Source: Stagnihabitans sp038231775
GTDB taxonomy: Bacteria > Pseudomonadota > Alphaproteobacteria > Rhodobacterales > Rhodobacteraceae
DNA: 21,333 bases
Assembly (NCBI GenBank): GCA_038231775.1
Contig: JBBRKS010000062.1
Span: forward strand, 1 to 21,333
Direction of reading: 5' to 3'
Part shown: positions 14,679 to 21,333 of the stretch, one piece after another
How the letters are laid out: every line of letters starts with the position of its first letter
How positions within the stretch are numbered: the stretch's first letter is position 1
The notes under the pieces: generated by a model
The model's database searches: none
Seen by the model: the letters and a program-made list of their open reading frames with translations, nothing else
What the model was told of the DNA's origin: nothing
Position numbers and translations under genes: made by a program

Positions 14679-15962
14679 ATGGCAGACACGATGACAGTTG
14701 CGGCGACAGTTGCCGCGATCACCCGGCGCAAAAAGCGGGTTCGCTGGCGCGGTTGGGTGGTCTGGCTGGGGCTTTTGCTGCTGCTGTCGGGGGGCGGTTA
14801 CGCCTATCTGTCGATGCACAAGGGTGGTGCTGCCAAGGTGCACTACACCACGACCGAGGCCAAAACCGGCGACATCACCGTCACGGTCACCGCCATCGGC
14901 ACCGTGCAGCCGATCCAGCAGGTTGACGTAGGCTCGTTGATCTCTGGCACGATTTCGCAGGTTGCGGTCGCGGTGAATGACACAGTGACCAAAGGGCAGG
15001 TGCTGGCCCGGCTGGACACCTCGTCGCTTGAGGCGGAGCTGGCGCGCGACCGGGCCACCTTGGCCGCCCGCAAGGCCGAGGTCGAGGATGCCAAAGCCAC
15101 CCAGGAAGCCGCCGCCGAAAGCCTGGCGCGCGCGCAAAAGATCAACGACAAAGGCCTGAATTCGGCCGAGGATCTGGCGACAGCGACCACCACAATGCGC
15201 AGGGCGGCCGCCGCTTTGGCCTCTGCCGACGCCAATGTGCAGGTCGCCGAGGCCGATGTGAAGCTAAGCCAGACCAACGTCGACAAGGCGGTGATCGTCG
15301 CCCCGATTGACGGCATGGTGCTGGACCTGAAGGCCGATCTGGGGCAGACCGTGTCAGCCTCAACCACCACGATCGTGCTGTTCACGCTGGCGCATGATCT
15401 GGGTCAGATGCAGTTGCAGGTCGATGTGGACGAGGCTGATATCGGCAAGGTTCAGGTCGGCAATCCGGCCTCTTTCACCGTCGATGCCTATCTGGGCCAT
15501 ATCTTTCCTGCCAAAGTATCGGAGATGCACTTTGCCCCACAGACGGTCGACGGCATTGTAACTTATCCGACCATCCTGGCCATCGACAATTCGGATCACC
15601 GCTTGCGCCCCGGCATGACCGCCTCGGCGGATGTGACGGTGCAAGAGGTCAAGGATGTGGTGACCGTGCCAAATTCAGCCTTCCGCTACACGCCGCCGCT
15701 TGTGACAGCACCAAGGCAGAAAAGCTCTGGCCTGTTGGGGATGCTGTTTTCGTCAGGCGCGCCGGGCGAGAAGAACCGCGTGACCACCAGCCTGACCAAC
15801 GGTGTGACGAAAGAGGGTTTTCGCAACCTCTATGTGCTGAAAGATGGGGTGCCGGTGCAGATCGCGGTCAAAACCGGTGTGACCGACGGCGACCTGACAG
15901 AGGTGCTGGACGGCCCGCTGGTCGCAGGCGATGCCGTGATCACGGCACAGGTCAGCAAATGA
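14679..15962 (+). CDS. macA: MacA-like periplasmic adaptor (membrane fusion protein) of an ABC exporter
   Basis: This is the adaptor subunit of a tripartite exporter: it links an inner-membrane MacB-type ABC transporter to an outer-membrane channel. The 427 residues start with a short basic cytoplasmic end (RRKKRVRWRG) and one membrane segment at about 26-44. A first lipoyl/barrel part follows (GTVQPIQQVDVGSLISG), then a coiled-coil hairpin at about 100-190 rich in Ala, Glu and Lys. The second lipoyl half is VIVAPIDGMVLDLKADLGQ (VIVAPIDGMV visible), and a beta-barrel part contains LRPGMTASADV. The ATG at 14679 is preceded by AAAAGGA. The stop overlaps the ATPase gene (ATGA). No outer-membrane channel gene is nearby, so a TolC-type protein must come from elsewhere. 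The exported compound is unknown. Confidence 0.9.
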   Translation: MADTMTVAATVAAITRRKKRVRWRGWVVWLGLLLLLSGGGYAYLSMHKGGAAKVHYTTTEAKTGDITVTVTAIGTVQPIQQVDVGSLISGTISQVAVAVNDTVTKGQVLARLDTSSLEAELARDRATLAARKAEVEDAKATQEAAAESLARAQKINDKGLNSAEDLATATTTMRRAAAALASADANVQVAEADVKLSQTNVDKAVIVAPIDGMVLDLKADLGQTVSASTTTIVLFTLAHDLGQMQLQVDVDEADIGKVQVGNPASFTVDAYLGHIFPAKVSEMHFAPQTVDGIVTYPTILAIDNSDHRLRPGMTASADVTVQEVKDVVTVPNSAFRYTPPLVTAPRQKSSGLLGMLFSSGAPGEKNRVTTSLTNGVTKEGFRNLYVLKDGVPVQIAVKTGVTDGDLTEVLDGPLVAGDAVITAQVSK

Positions 15963-16699
15963 GCGATGCGGCCACAGATCCGGCCCCCATGCTGGAACTG
16001 CGCCACCTGTCCAAGGTGTACGGCGTCGACGCCGCACAGGTCTACGCGCTGAATGATGTCAGCCTGACGGTGACCAAGGGCGAATTTGTCGCCGTGATGG
16101 GGCCGTCAGGGTCTGGCAAGTCAACGGCGATGAACATTCTGGGCTGTCTGGATACCGCGACCTCTGGCCAATATCTGCTGTTTGGCAGCGATGTCAGCGC
16201 CTTGGACCGCACCCAACGCGCGCTTCTGCGGCGGCACTTTTTGGGCTTCATCTTTCAGGGTTTCAATCTTTTGGCCCGCACCACAGCGCTTGAAAACGTC
16301 GAACTTCCCTTGATCTATCAAGGGATTGACCCTGACGAACGGCACGACCGCGCGATGGAGGCCCTTGAAAAGGTCGGCCTACAGGGCAGGGCGCGCCACC
16401 GCCCCTCTGAACTCTCGGGCGGTCAGCAGCAGCGTGTCGCCATCGCCCGCGCCATCGTGACCAAACCCGGCCTGATCCTCGCGGATGAACCGACCGGCAA
16501 CCTTGACAGTGCGCGGGGCCGCGAAATCATGGAACTGTTGGTCCAACTGAACCGGGATGAGGGTCTGTCGGTCCTGATGGTCACCCACGAACCCGACATG
16601 GCCGCCTACGCGCACCGCATCGTGACCTTTGTCGATGGCCGCATCCAGTCTGACCGCATCCAGCCGGACCATTCAAAAGAGGTGGCCCATGCTGTTTGA
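15959..16699 (+). CDS. MacB-type ABC transporter, ATP-binding subunit
   Basis: This is the ATPase subunit of the MacAB-like exporter. Its 246 residues contain Walker A GPSGSGKST (48-56), the Q-loop in FIFQGFNLL, the signature LSGGQQQRVAIARAI, Walker B LILADEPTGNLD, and the switch histidine in MVTHEP. This is the LolD/MacB class. In Escherichia coli MacB the ATPase and permease are one chain; here they are separate genes. The ATG overlaps the macA stop by four bases, and the 3' end overlaps the permease start by eleven bases, so the three products are probably made together. The C-terminal tail (DRIQPDHSKEVAHAV) is short and unremarkable. Confidence 0.94.
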   Translation: MSDAATDPAPMLELRHLSKVYGVDAAQVYALNDVSLTVTKGEFVAVMGPSGSGKSTAMNILGCLDTATSGQYLLFGSDVSALDRTQRALLRRHFLGFIFQGFNLLARTTALENVELPLIYQGIDPDERHDRAMEALEKVGLQGRARHRPSELSGGQQQRVAIARAIVTKPGLILADEPTGNLDSARGREIMELLVQLNRDEGLSVLMVTHEPDMAAYAHRIVTFVDGRIQSDRIQPDHSKEVAHAV

Positions 16700-17900
16700 A
16701 GCGTTCCGGCTGGCCCTTTCAACGGTGTTTCGCAACAAACTGCGCAGCTTTCTGACCGTGCTGGGCATCGTCATTGGTGTTGCCTCGGTGATTGCCATGG
16801 TCACAGTCGGGCAGGGGTCAACCGCACAGGTGCAGTCGGATGTGGCGTCACTCGGGTCAAACCTGTTGATGGTGCGGCCGGGGTCGCCGGGGCGCGGGCC
16901 GGGCGGCGGGCAGAACGACGCGCCGCCGTTGGGCCTCAAGGACGTCGATGCCCTGTTGCGCGATATTCCCGACATTGTCGCCGCAACCCCCGGTTCGGCC
17001 AAAATGCAGACAGCGGTGTTTGGCGAGTTGAACCACGTGGTGCAGGTCACCGGCACCGACAACGCCTATTTCGGCATCCGCGGCTGGACGCTGGCCTTTG
17101 GGCGAGAGTTTTCGGAAAGCGAATTGCGCACCGGCACCCCGGTCTGCATTCTGGGCACCTCGACCACAACCGCCTTGATGGGTGAGGGCAACCCGGTTGG
17201 CACCGCGATCCGGGTGGGCAAAATCTCGTGTGAGGTGATTGGAGAACTGGCCAAGCGCGATGCCTCGACCTTCGGGACAGACGACAATGACACGATCCTG
17301 ATGCCCCTGAAAGCCTTTCAGCGCCGCATTTCCGGCAAGACCGATGTGCAGACCATCTCTGTCACCTTTCGCGATGGGGCCAAGGCCGAAGATGTCACAG
17401 AAAGCATCCAATCCCTGATGCGAGAGCGCAGGAAGTTGACAGGCGATCAGAACGACGACTTCAATGTGTTTGATATGAAACAGATATCCTCGATGCTGAC
17501 TGGCATCACCGGCGTGCTGACCGGTCTGTTGTCGGCGGTGGCCGCGATCAGCCTGCTGGTCGGCGGCATCGGGATCATGAACATCATGCTGGTGTCGGTG
17601 ACCGAACGAACCCGTGAAATCGGCATCCGCATGGCCGTAGGGGCGACCGAAAGTCAGGTCCTGATGCAGTTTCTGGTCGAGGCGATTGTGCTGTCGCTGA
17701 TTGGCGGCATCCTTGGCATTCTGCTGGGCCTTGGACTTGGCGCGCTAGGCTCTTACGTGCTGAACATCAGCTTCATGCCCGACTGGCGCATCATCGTGGC
17801 AAGTTTTGTCTTCTCGGCCGTGGTGGGCGTGGTCTTCGGTTTCTTTCCGGCCAGACGCGCTGCAAGGTTGGACCCGATCGAGGCACTGCGGCATCAATAG
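16689..17900 (+). CDS. MacB-type ABC transporter permease (FtsX-like)
   Basis: This is the membrane subunit of the exporter. From the ATG at 16689 it has 403 residues. The first membrane segment is at about 20-42 (FLTVLGIVIGVASVIAMV). A large periplasmic domain of about 230 residues follows, then three further segments in the C-terminal FtsX domain with the family signature GGIGIMNIMLVSVTERTREIG and the end FFPARRAARLDPIEALRHQ (FFPARRAA visible). The chosen start has AGAGG a few bases ahead and begins MLFEAFRLAL, the normal beginning for MacB permeases. A longer frame from 16629 would add 20 residues that lie inside the ATPase gene and look unnatural. The gene closes the macA-ATPase-permease unit and converges on cobF. 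Confidence 0.93.
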   Translation: MLFEAFRLALSTVFRNKLRSFLTVLGIVIGVASVIAMVTVGQGSTAQVQSDVASLGSNLLMVRPGSPGRGPGGGQNDAPPLGLKDVDALLRDIPDIVAATPGSAKMQTAVFGELNHVVQVTGTDNAYFGIRGWTLAFGREFSESELRTGTPVCILGTSTTTALMGEGNPVGTAIRVGKISCEVIGELAKRDASTFGTDDNDTILMPLKAFQRRISGKTDVQTISVTFRDGAKAEDVTESIQSLMRERRKLTGDQNDDFNVFDMKQISSMLTGITGVLTGLLSAVAAISLLVGGIGIMNIMLVSVTERTREIGIRMAVGATESQVLMQFLVEAIVLSLIGGILGILLGLGLGALGSYVLNISFMPDWRIIVASFVFSAVVGVVFGFFPARRAARLDPIEALRHQ

Positions 17901-17935
17901 GGGCGCTGGTTCTGCGGATATAAGAGTCCGATAAT

Positions 17936-17955
17936 CAATATTATGTAATATATTG
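17936..17955. terminator. AT-rich hairpin between permease and cobF
   Basis: CAATAT (17936-17941) pairs with ATATTG (17950-17955) across an 8-base loop. It lies in the 65-bp gap between two converging genes, the only strongly AT-rich patch in this part. The stem is weak and there is no clear T-run, so termination here is a guess. Confidence 0.3.
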
Positions 17956-17965
17956 AACTGCCAGC

Positions 17966-18697
17966 TTACCCCTTGCGCAGGATATAGATATCCATGATCC
18001 AGCCATGCGCCGCCCGCGCCTTGGCCCGCGTGGCTATTATCTGCGCGCCAATGTCGGCCAAAGGACCGGACAGGATGATCTGTTCCTTCATGCCGACATA
18101 GGCACCCCACCAGATTGAAATGCCTGTCGGATCAAGCGATTGAAACGAACACTTGCCATCCAGCATGATGACCAGAGTGTCAGCGCCCGCAGGCCAACCG
18201 GCCAGCAACTGCCGCCCTGTGGTGATCGTGACCGCCTCACCAATATCATTCAGCGGCATGGCATGGGCCGCGGTCAGCGCCTGAATGCTGGTGATGCCGG
18301 GCACGACAGACACCTCAACGCCTGGCAACCGAGCGGCAATCCGTAGCGTGGAATCGTACAGCGACGGATCGCCCCAAACCAAAAGCGCCACTTTGCCAGA
18401 CGGATGCGCGGCCATCGTCTCAGCCCAGACCCGCGCAATCGCATCGTGCCAGTCGTTCACGCCGGCCTGATAATCCGGGTTGTCGGCGTCGCGCACCGGC
18501 AGGTCGAACTCAACCACCTGCACGGCCGGATTGGTCACCACCTCTGCCACAATGGCGCGGCGCAGCTCTGCCAGATCGGCCTTGCCACCCTTGCGCGGGA
18601 TCATCACCAGACCGACCTCGTTCAGCGCCCGAACCGCCTGACGTGTCAGGTGATCCGGGTTGCCGGTGCCGATGCCGATCAGGTGAAGCTGGATCAT
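17966..18697 (-). CDS. cobF: Precorrin-6A synthase (deacetylating) CobF
   Basis: CobF is a SAM-dependent methyltransferase of the oxygen-dependent cobalamin pathway. It methylates precorrin-5 at C-1 and removes the acetyl group, giving precorrin-6A. The 243 residues open with HLIGIGTGNPDHLT, the glycine-rich start of the family. They carry MIPRKGGKADL, WGDPSLYDST, VVPGITSIQALTAAH and the CobF-type MLDGKCSF segment. Length and motif order fit CobF rather than other precorrin methylases. Its presence points to the aerobic route, since the anaerobic pathway uses CbiD instead. The ATG at 18697 overlaps the cbtA stop by four bases, so cobF is expressed with the cobalt transporter genes behind the riboswitch. 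It is the last gene of the unit. Confidence 0.95.
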   Translation of the reverse strand: MIQLHLIGIGTGNPDHLTRQAVRALNEVGLVMIPRKGGKADLAELRRAIVAEVVTNPAVQVVEFDLPVRDADNPDYQAGVNDWHDAIARVWAETMAAHPSGKVALLVWGDPSLYDSTLRIAARLPGVEVSVVPGITSIQALTAAHAMPLNDIGEAVTITTGRQLLAGWPAGADTLVIMLDGKCSFQSLDPTGISIWWGAYVGMKEQIILSGPLADIGAQIIATRAKARAAHGWIMDIYILRKG

Positions 18698-19455
18698 TTG
18701 GCCGCGTCAGTGTGCCAGAATGTCACCACCAACCCGCCCAGAACCATCCATGTGATCAAGCCAACCGCCAGCGTATGGGCGGCAAAGGCTGACGACAGTT
18801 CTGGTGGCGCCACCCCGCCAAACTCTGCCAGCTTTGGTGCGCCCCAGACATGCGGTGCGATCAGCACCAACAGCCCCAGACCGCGCTGCCACACGGCAGA
18901 CCCATAGGCCATGAACCACAACCCGATGACGGTTGCCGCAGCGGTTGCCGCCCACCAGATCTGGCGCGCATCCAGATCGGCGGCAGGTGTGCCCGGCAGT
19001 TCCGGTTCCAGCCCAAGCGCAGGCATCAACTGAAACGCCATAAAGCCTGCCAACCCCCACAACAGCGCTTGTGAGGTGCCGATCTTGACACCCACCCCCT
19101 CGGCCAGCTGCACCCCGGCCATCAGCACAAGCCCATAGCCGCAATAGGTTAGAACCGCGAACAGCACCGTCAAAGCGTGCCGATAAGGAGAGCTTTCTTC
19201 TTCAGCACCGCCGTGCACGTGTCCGGCAGGTTCAGCAGCATCATGATCATGGGCCGCAGGTTCGGTTGCCAGGTCAATTCCGGGCATGGAATTGTCTGAA
19301 GTTTGCGCCGGAACCCCTTGAAAATGCACCAGTTCGCGGGATTCGTACCGCTCACCCAGCAAGATGTCGGGTTCGACCAATAGATATTGCAGCAGGGCGC
19401 AAAGCAACCCCGCCGCAAAGCCAGCGAACAACGCGCTGGACAGCATATGTTTCAT
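18694..19455 (-). CDS. cbtA: Cobalt transporter subunit CbtA
   Basis: CbtA is a membrane protein that family studies link, by its B12-riboswitch context, to cobalt uptake. The 253 residues have about five hydrophobic segments: near 5-28, 92-116, 128-150, 166-190 and 225-248. Between the first two lies a loop with histidines H69, H71, H79 and H81 mixed with acidic residues (HDHDAAEPAGHVHGG), a plausible metal-collecting site. The ATG at 19455 (MKHMLSS) is 20 bases after the cbtB stop. The ribosome site is weak (GGCGGGA), and a second ATG three codons on is possible. The gene follows cbtB and precedes cobF with a 4-base overlap. Transport itself is inferred from family and context. Confidence 0.92.
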   Translation of the reverse strand: MKHMLSSALFAGFAAGLLCALLQYLLVEPDILLGERYESRELVHFQGVPAQTSDNSMPGIDLATEPAAHDHDAAEPAGHVHGGAEEESSPYRHALTVLFAVLTYCGYGLVLMAGVQLAEGVGVKIGTSQALLWGLAGFMAFQLMPALGLEPELPGTPAADLDARQIWWAATAAATVIGLWFMAYGSAVWQRGLGLLVLIAPHVWGAPKLAEFGGVAPPELSSAFAAHTLAVGLITWMVLGGLVVTFWHTDAAK

Positions 19456-19475
19456 GATTTTTGGTCTATCCCGCC

Positions 19476-19640
19476 TTAGTGGCAGGGAAATCCGGTGGAA
19501 TGGCGCATGTCATGGGCTGCGTCATGCAGGGTCTGGCTGTGGGCAAAGCCACTGGCAAACACCAGCGTCAGGCCAACCATGGCCACCAAAAGCGTCTGGA
19601 CCAGCGAGAAAGAGCGGGTCTGGGTCTGGGTCAAATTCAT
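19476..19640 (-). CDS. cbtB: Cobalt transporter subunit CbtB, small protein
   Basis: This 54-residue protein has one membrane segment (about 13-35). The C-terminus has the CbtB histidine pattern LHDAAHDMRHSTGFPCH, a likely metal-binding end with four His and one Cys. CbtB is the usual small partner of CbtA. Two in-frame ATGs are possible. The one at 19646 touches the AGGAG ribosome site with no spacer, while the one at 19640 lies six bases after it, so 19640 is chosen. The N-terminus reads MNLTQTQTRSF, coded in part by a 6-base tandem repeat. It is the first gene after the adenosylcobalamin riboswitch, so its translation is probably the direct target of control. Confidence 0.93.
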   Translation of the reverse strand: MNLTQTQTRSFSLVQTLLVAMVGLTLVFASGFAHSQTLHDAAHDMRHSTGFPCH

Positions 19641-19646
19641 CGTCAT

Positions 19647-19691
19647 CTCCTATGACCGTCACACCCGACGGCCTTTGTTTCACCTCTGCCA
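19647..19691 (-). promoter_or_regulatory. Probable riboswitch expression platform and cbtB ribosome site
   Basis: Between the aptamer and cbtB is a short hairpin: GACGG (19667-19671) with CCGTC (19656-19660), loop of six bases on the plus strand. No T-run follows. The AGGAG ribosome site of cbtB (plus-strand CTCCT at 19647-19651) comes directly after the stem. This arrangement suits control of translation start rather than of termination. It is inference from layout only. Confidence 0.5.
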
Positions 19692-19857
19692 AGGCCGGTC
19701 TCCTGACTCGCGGATCATAGCGGACCTTCCGCCTTCCCAATGGTTGCCCATCAGTGGCATTTGAAAGGCCGCTACCGCTTACAGTCGCGGGGGCGGTTGA
19801 GGCTGAGGTGCCCGTTTGGGTCCACCCTTCCTCATTCCCGTTTCAGTCCTCACGCTT
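19692..19857 (-). promoter_or_regulatory. Adenosylcobalamin riboswitch (cobalamin aptamer)
   Basis: On the minus strand the conserved parts appear in the right order: a CGGGAAT-like block near 19835, GACTGTAAGCGG (19786 to 19775), GCCACTG (19758 to 19752), GGGAAGG (19738 to 19732), and the B12 box AGTCAGGAGACCGGC (19708 to 19694). This is the standard cobalamin riboswitch core. It lies 52 bases before cbtB. Binding of coenzyme B12 normally represses the downstream genes, here cbtB, cbtA and cobF. The 5' limit is approximate. Confidence 0.95.
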
Positions 19858-19949
19858 TGCGCTTTGGACACCTTAACGTGACCATGTGGCAGGGATTGCC
19901 CAAGAGGGTCAAGGGGCGAAAGCGTCATCTGACACGCCCTTGCGACATC
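19858..19949 (-). other. Leader and promoter space ahead of the riboswitch
   Basis: These 92 bases lie between the DUF1636 gene and the aptamer, and with the riboswitch they make up a 309-bp gap without protein genes. On the minus strand TTGACC (19912 to 19907) could be a -35 element, but the matching -10 (CCACAT) is poor. Whether the riboswitch RNA has its own promoter or is read from cobB is not settled by the sequence. Confidence 0.3.
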
Positions 19950-20255
19950 TTAGCCCGGAACGCGCGCAATCGCCTTGGTGCGCAGCGCGCCAAACATCCG
20001 CGCATCGGCAAAGGTGCCATCGGTTGAGGTTTTATAGGCCGCAGCAAACGTCACGATATCCGCCAGATCAGCCTCGGTGATGTCGCCAAACAGATAGGCC
20101 GTCTTGCCGTCGGCCCGAAACGCGAGCGTTGAAGGCCGCGTGCATCCCGACATGCACTCGGTCGTCGTTACCCGATAGCCGGGCAGGGTCAGGTTTGCCG
20201 CGAATTCACCCTGCCCCAGCTTGCAGGTCGCACAGATCGTGATTGTGTGCGTCAT
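19950..20255 (-). CDS. DUF1636 family small protein, probable [2Fe-2S] or metal-binding, in cobalamin operon
   Basis: This 101-residue protein of unknown reaction has four cysteines near the N-terminus, C8 and C11 (ICATC) then C34 and C38 (ECMSGC). That spacing recalls thioredoxin-like [2Fe-2S] ferredoxins. The DUF1636 family, often described as putative metal-binding, tends to lie in cobalamin gene clusters. Its ATG at 20255 shares four bases with the cobA stop, so it is co-translated with a corrin-pathway enzyme. The rest (STLAFRADGKTAYLFGD) looks like a small alpha/beta fold. I infer a role in electron supply or in cobalt or iron-sulfur handling during ring synthesis. Direct evidence is lacking. 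The gene ends 93 bases before the riboswitch. Confidence 0.85.
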   Translation of the reverse strand: MTHTITICATCKLGQGEFAANLTLPGYRVTTTECMSGCTRPSTLAFRADGKTAYLFGDITEADLADIVTFAAAYKTSTDGTFADARMFGALRTKAIARVPG

Positions 20256-20971
20256 ATCCCCTCCATCAGCGGGCCGATCAGGATCAGCGCGGGGCCGTCA
20301 TGGGCATCCGCCAGTGCGGTGCCCAGGGTGGCGACGGTGGCGCGGGTCAGCCGCTGATCCGGCGTTGATACGCTTTCGGCCAGCAACGCAGGCGTATCCC
20401 CCGGCATGCCAGCTGCGATCAGCTTTGAAGACAAAGCCGCAAAGGTCCGTTTTCCCATGAAAATTACGGTTGTGGCCATCGGGTCGGCCAAGGCTGCGAT
20501 GTTCAGATCCGCGGGCAAACCACCCGCGGTGTCATGCCCGGTGACAAACTGCACCCGGCGTGCCGTCAACCGGCGCGTCAAGGGTATGCCCGCAGCCGCC
20601 GCCGCTGCCGAGGCGCTGGTCACCCCCGGCACAATCTCAAATCCAATGCCAGCCGCCCGGCACGCGTCAATCTCTTCTTCCAGCCGCCCGAACAGGCCGG
20701 AATCGCCCGATTTCAGACGCACCACCTGCGCGCCACTTTGCGCATAGTCCACCAGCAACCGGCTGACCTGATCCTGCTTGGGCGACACCCGGCCCGCCCG
20801 TTTGCCCACCGCCACCAGATCGGCCCCGGCCCGCGCATGGGCGAGGATCGGGCCAGAGGACAAATCATCAAACAACACCGCATCCGCCGCCTGAATGCGT
20901 TTGAGCGCCCGTACTGTCAGCAGGTCCGGATCACCGGGGCCAGAAGACACGAAGGATACAAACCCGCTCAT
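20252..20971 (-). CDS. cobA: Uroporphyrinogen-III C-methyltransferase (SUMT)
   Basis: The enzyme adds two methyl groups from SAM to uroporphyrinogen III, giving precorrin-2, the entry step to cobalamin and siroheme. The 239 residues are a stand-alone SUMT. They show GPGDPDLLTVRALK (11-24), LFDDLSSGPIL, VGKRAGR, the cofactor loop VRLKSGDSGLFGR, VPGVTSASAAAAAAGIPLT and FVTGH. The loop differs from the common LKGGDPFVFGR, with SGDSGLFGR in its place. I take this as a subfamily feature rather than a defect, since GDxxxFGR is kept. The ATG at 20971 overlaps the cobB stop by four bases, and the stop overlaps the DUF1636 start. There is no fused siroheme domain, so this copy is probably meant for B12. 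Confidence 0.94.
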   Translation of the reverse strand: MSGFVSFVSSGPGDPDLLTVRALKRIQAADAVLFDDLSSGPILAHARAGADLVAVGKRAGRVSPKQDQVSRLLVDYAQSGAQVVRLKSGDSGLFGRLEEEIDACRAAGIGFEIVPGVTSASAAAAAAGIPLTRRLTARRVQFVTGHDTAGGLPADLNIAALADPMATTVIFMGKRTFAALSSKLIAAGMPGDTPALLAESVSTPDQRLTRATVATLGTALADAHDGPALILIGPLMEGI

Positions 20972-21333
20972 GACGCCTCGGCAATCAGGTGGAAATATGA
21001 CCCGGTGACGCGGCCCCGGACGCTGCCGGTTTCGGCCACCTCGGCGCCTTCGGCATCAACCACCTGCGCCAAAGCGTCATCCGGTTGGGCCACGATGGTG
21101 GAGTAATGAAATTCATGCCCGCGCAGACGCGCGCCCACACCCTGCCCCGGCATCGCGGCCTTTAACGTCGCCAGACGGTAGCCCAGATGCATCTTGCGCT
21201 TTTCAAAACTGGTGACCAACCCCAACAGCCCGGCCATCTGATGTCGCTGACCGGATTTGTCGATAAGCCCCTCACCCAGCACCATATAACCGCCACACTC
21301 ACCGTGGATGCAGCCCTTAAAGCCCTGCAAACC
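20968..21333 (-). CDS. cobB: Cobyrinic acid a,c-diamide synthase (CobB), C-terminal part only
   Basis: This is the end of a glutamine-dependent amidotransferase; the 5' part lies beyond the right edge. In the aerobic pathway the enzyme uses ATP and glutamine to amidate hydrogenobyrinic acid at groups a and c. The visible 121 residues belong to the class I-type glutaminase domain. The nucleophile cysteine is in HGECGGYMVLG, with GLLGLVTSFEKRKMHLGYR after it (LGLVTSF, LGYR), GHEFHYS with the probable active-site histidine, and the ending GSYFHLI. A full protein would be about 430-460 residues. The stop overlaps cobA. CobB/CbiA is preferred over cobyric acid synthase CobQ because of the GECGGYM and FHYS text. 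Confidence 0.92.
   Translation of the reverse strand, partial: GLQGFKGCIHGECGGYMVLGEGLIDKSGQRHQMAGLLGLVTSFEKRKMHLGYRLATLKAAMPGQGVGARLRGHEFHYSTIVAQPDDALAQVVDAEGAEVAETGSVRGRVTGSYFHLIAEAS

Noticed and set aside
16629..16688. Earlier start for the permease
   Set aside because: It would add 20 residues lying inside the ATPase gene; the ATG at 16689 has AGAGG and starts with the usual MacB permease text.
1..21333. Mobile element, prophage, CRISPR array or defence system
   Set aside because: No transposase, integrase, terminal repeats, spaced direct repeats or defence-type genes were found. The visible genes are core metabolism, regulation, transport and B12 synthesis.

Overview
The window is a GC-rich stretch of an alphaproteobacterial chromosome, most likely from the order Rhodobacterales (Roseobacter/Rhodobacter type). 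The evidence is the order dusB(nifR3)-ntrB-ntrC-ntrY-ntrX-hfq-hflX, an NtrC of the Rhodobacter capsulatus kind without the sigma-54 contact loop, a fused ispDF gene, and aerobic-pathway cobalamin genes with cbtAB. I see no prophage, insertion sequence, CRISPR array, tRNA or rRNA gene. Most of the window reads as core genome.

Layout. (1) Positions 1-1603, minus strand: ispDF (isoprenoid precursor synthesis) overlaps pgpA (phospholipid synthesis), which runs off the left edge. (2) Positions 1604-1905: a divergent control region with a dispersed palindromic repeat, a pair of 11-bp direct repeats and an 8-bp inverted repeat. (3) Positions 1906-10844, plus strand: dusB, the NtrBC and NtrYX two-component pairs, then hfq and hflX. 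The unit is tightly packed, with ATGA or GTGA overlaps at several joints. (4) Positions 10845-10967: AT-rich hairpins between convergent genes, a likely two-way terminator. (5) Positions 10968-14437: a membrane-anchored penicillin-acylase-family hydrolase (minus) diverging from a beta-hydroxyacid dehydrogenase (plus). (6) Positions 14463-14530: a second copy of the dispersed repeat, followed by G-runs. (7) Positions 14679-17900, plus: a MacA/MacB-type tripartite exporter with separate ATPase and permease genes. (8) Positions 17966-21333, minus: a vitamin B12 block in two parts. Upstream are cobB (cut by the window edge), cobA and a small four-cysteine DUF1636 gene. Then comes a clear adenosylcobalamin riboswitch, followed by cbtB, cbtA and cobF.

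How the genes work together. Region 3 couples tRNA dihydrouridylation, nitrogen sensing and the RNA chaperone Hfq in one transcription unit. Both response regulators lack the GAFTGA loop that contacts sigma-54, so both probably act on other RNA polymerase forms or as repressors. Region 8 joins cobalt uptake (CbtAB) to corrin-ring synthesis (CobA, CobF, CobB). The riboswitch should shut down cobalt import and CobF synthesis when coenzyme B12 is plentiful. No clearly new multi-gene system stands out. The most promising unexplained items are the covarying dispersed repeat, the inverted repeat in front of dusB, the DUF1636 protein, and the double loss of GAFTGA.
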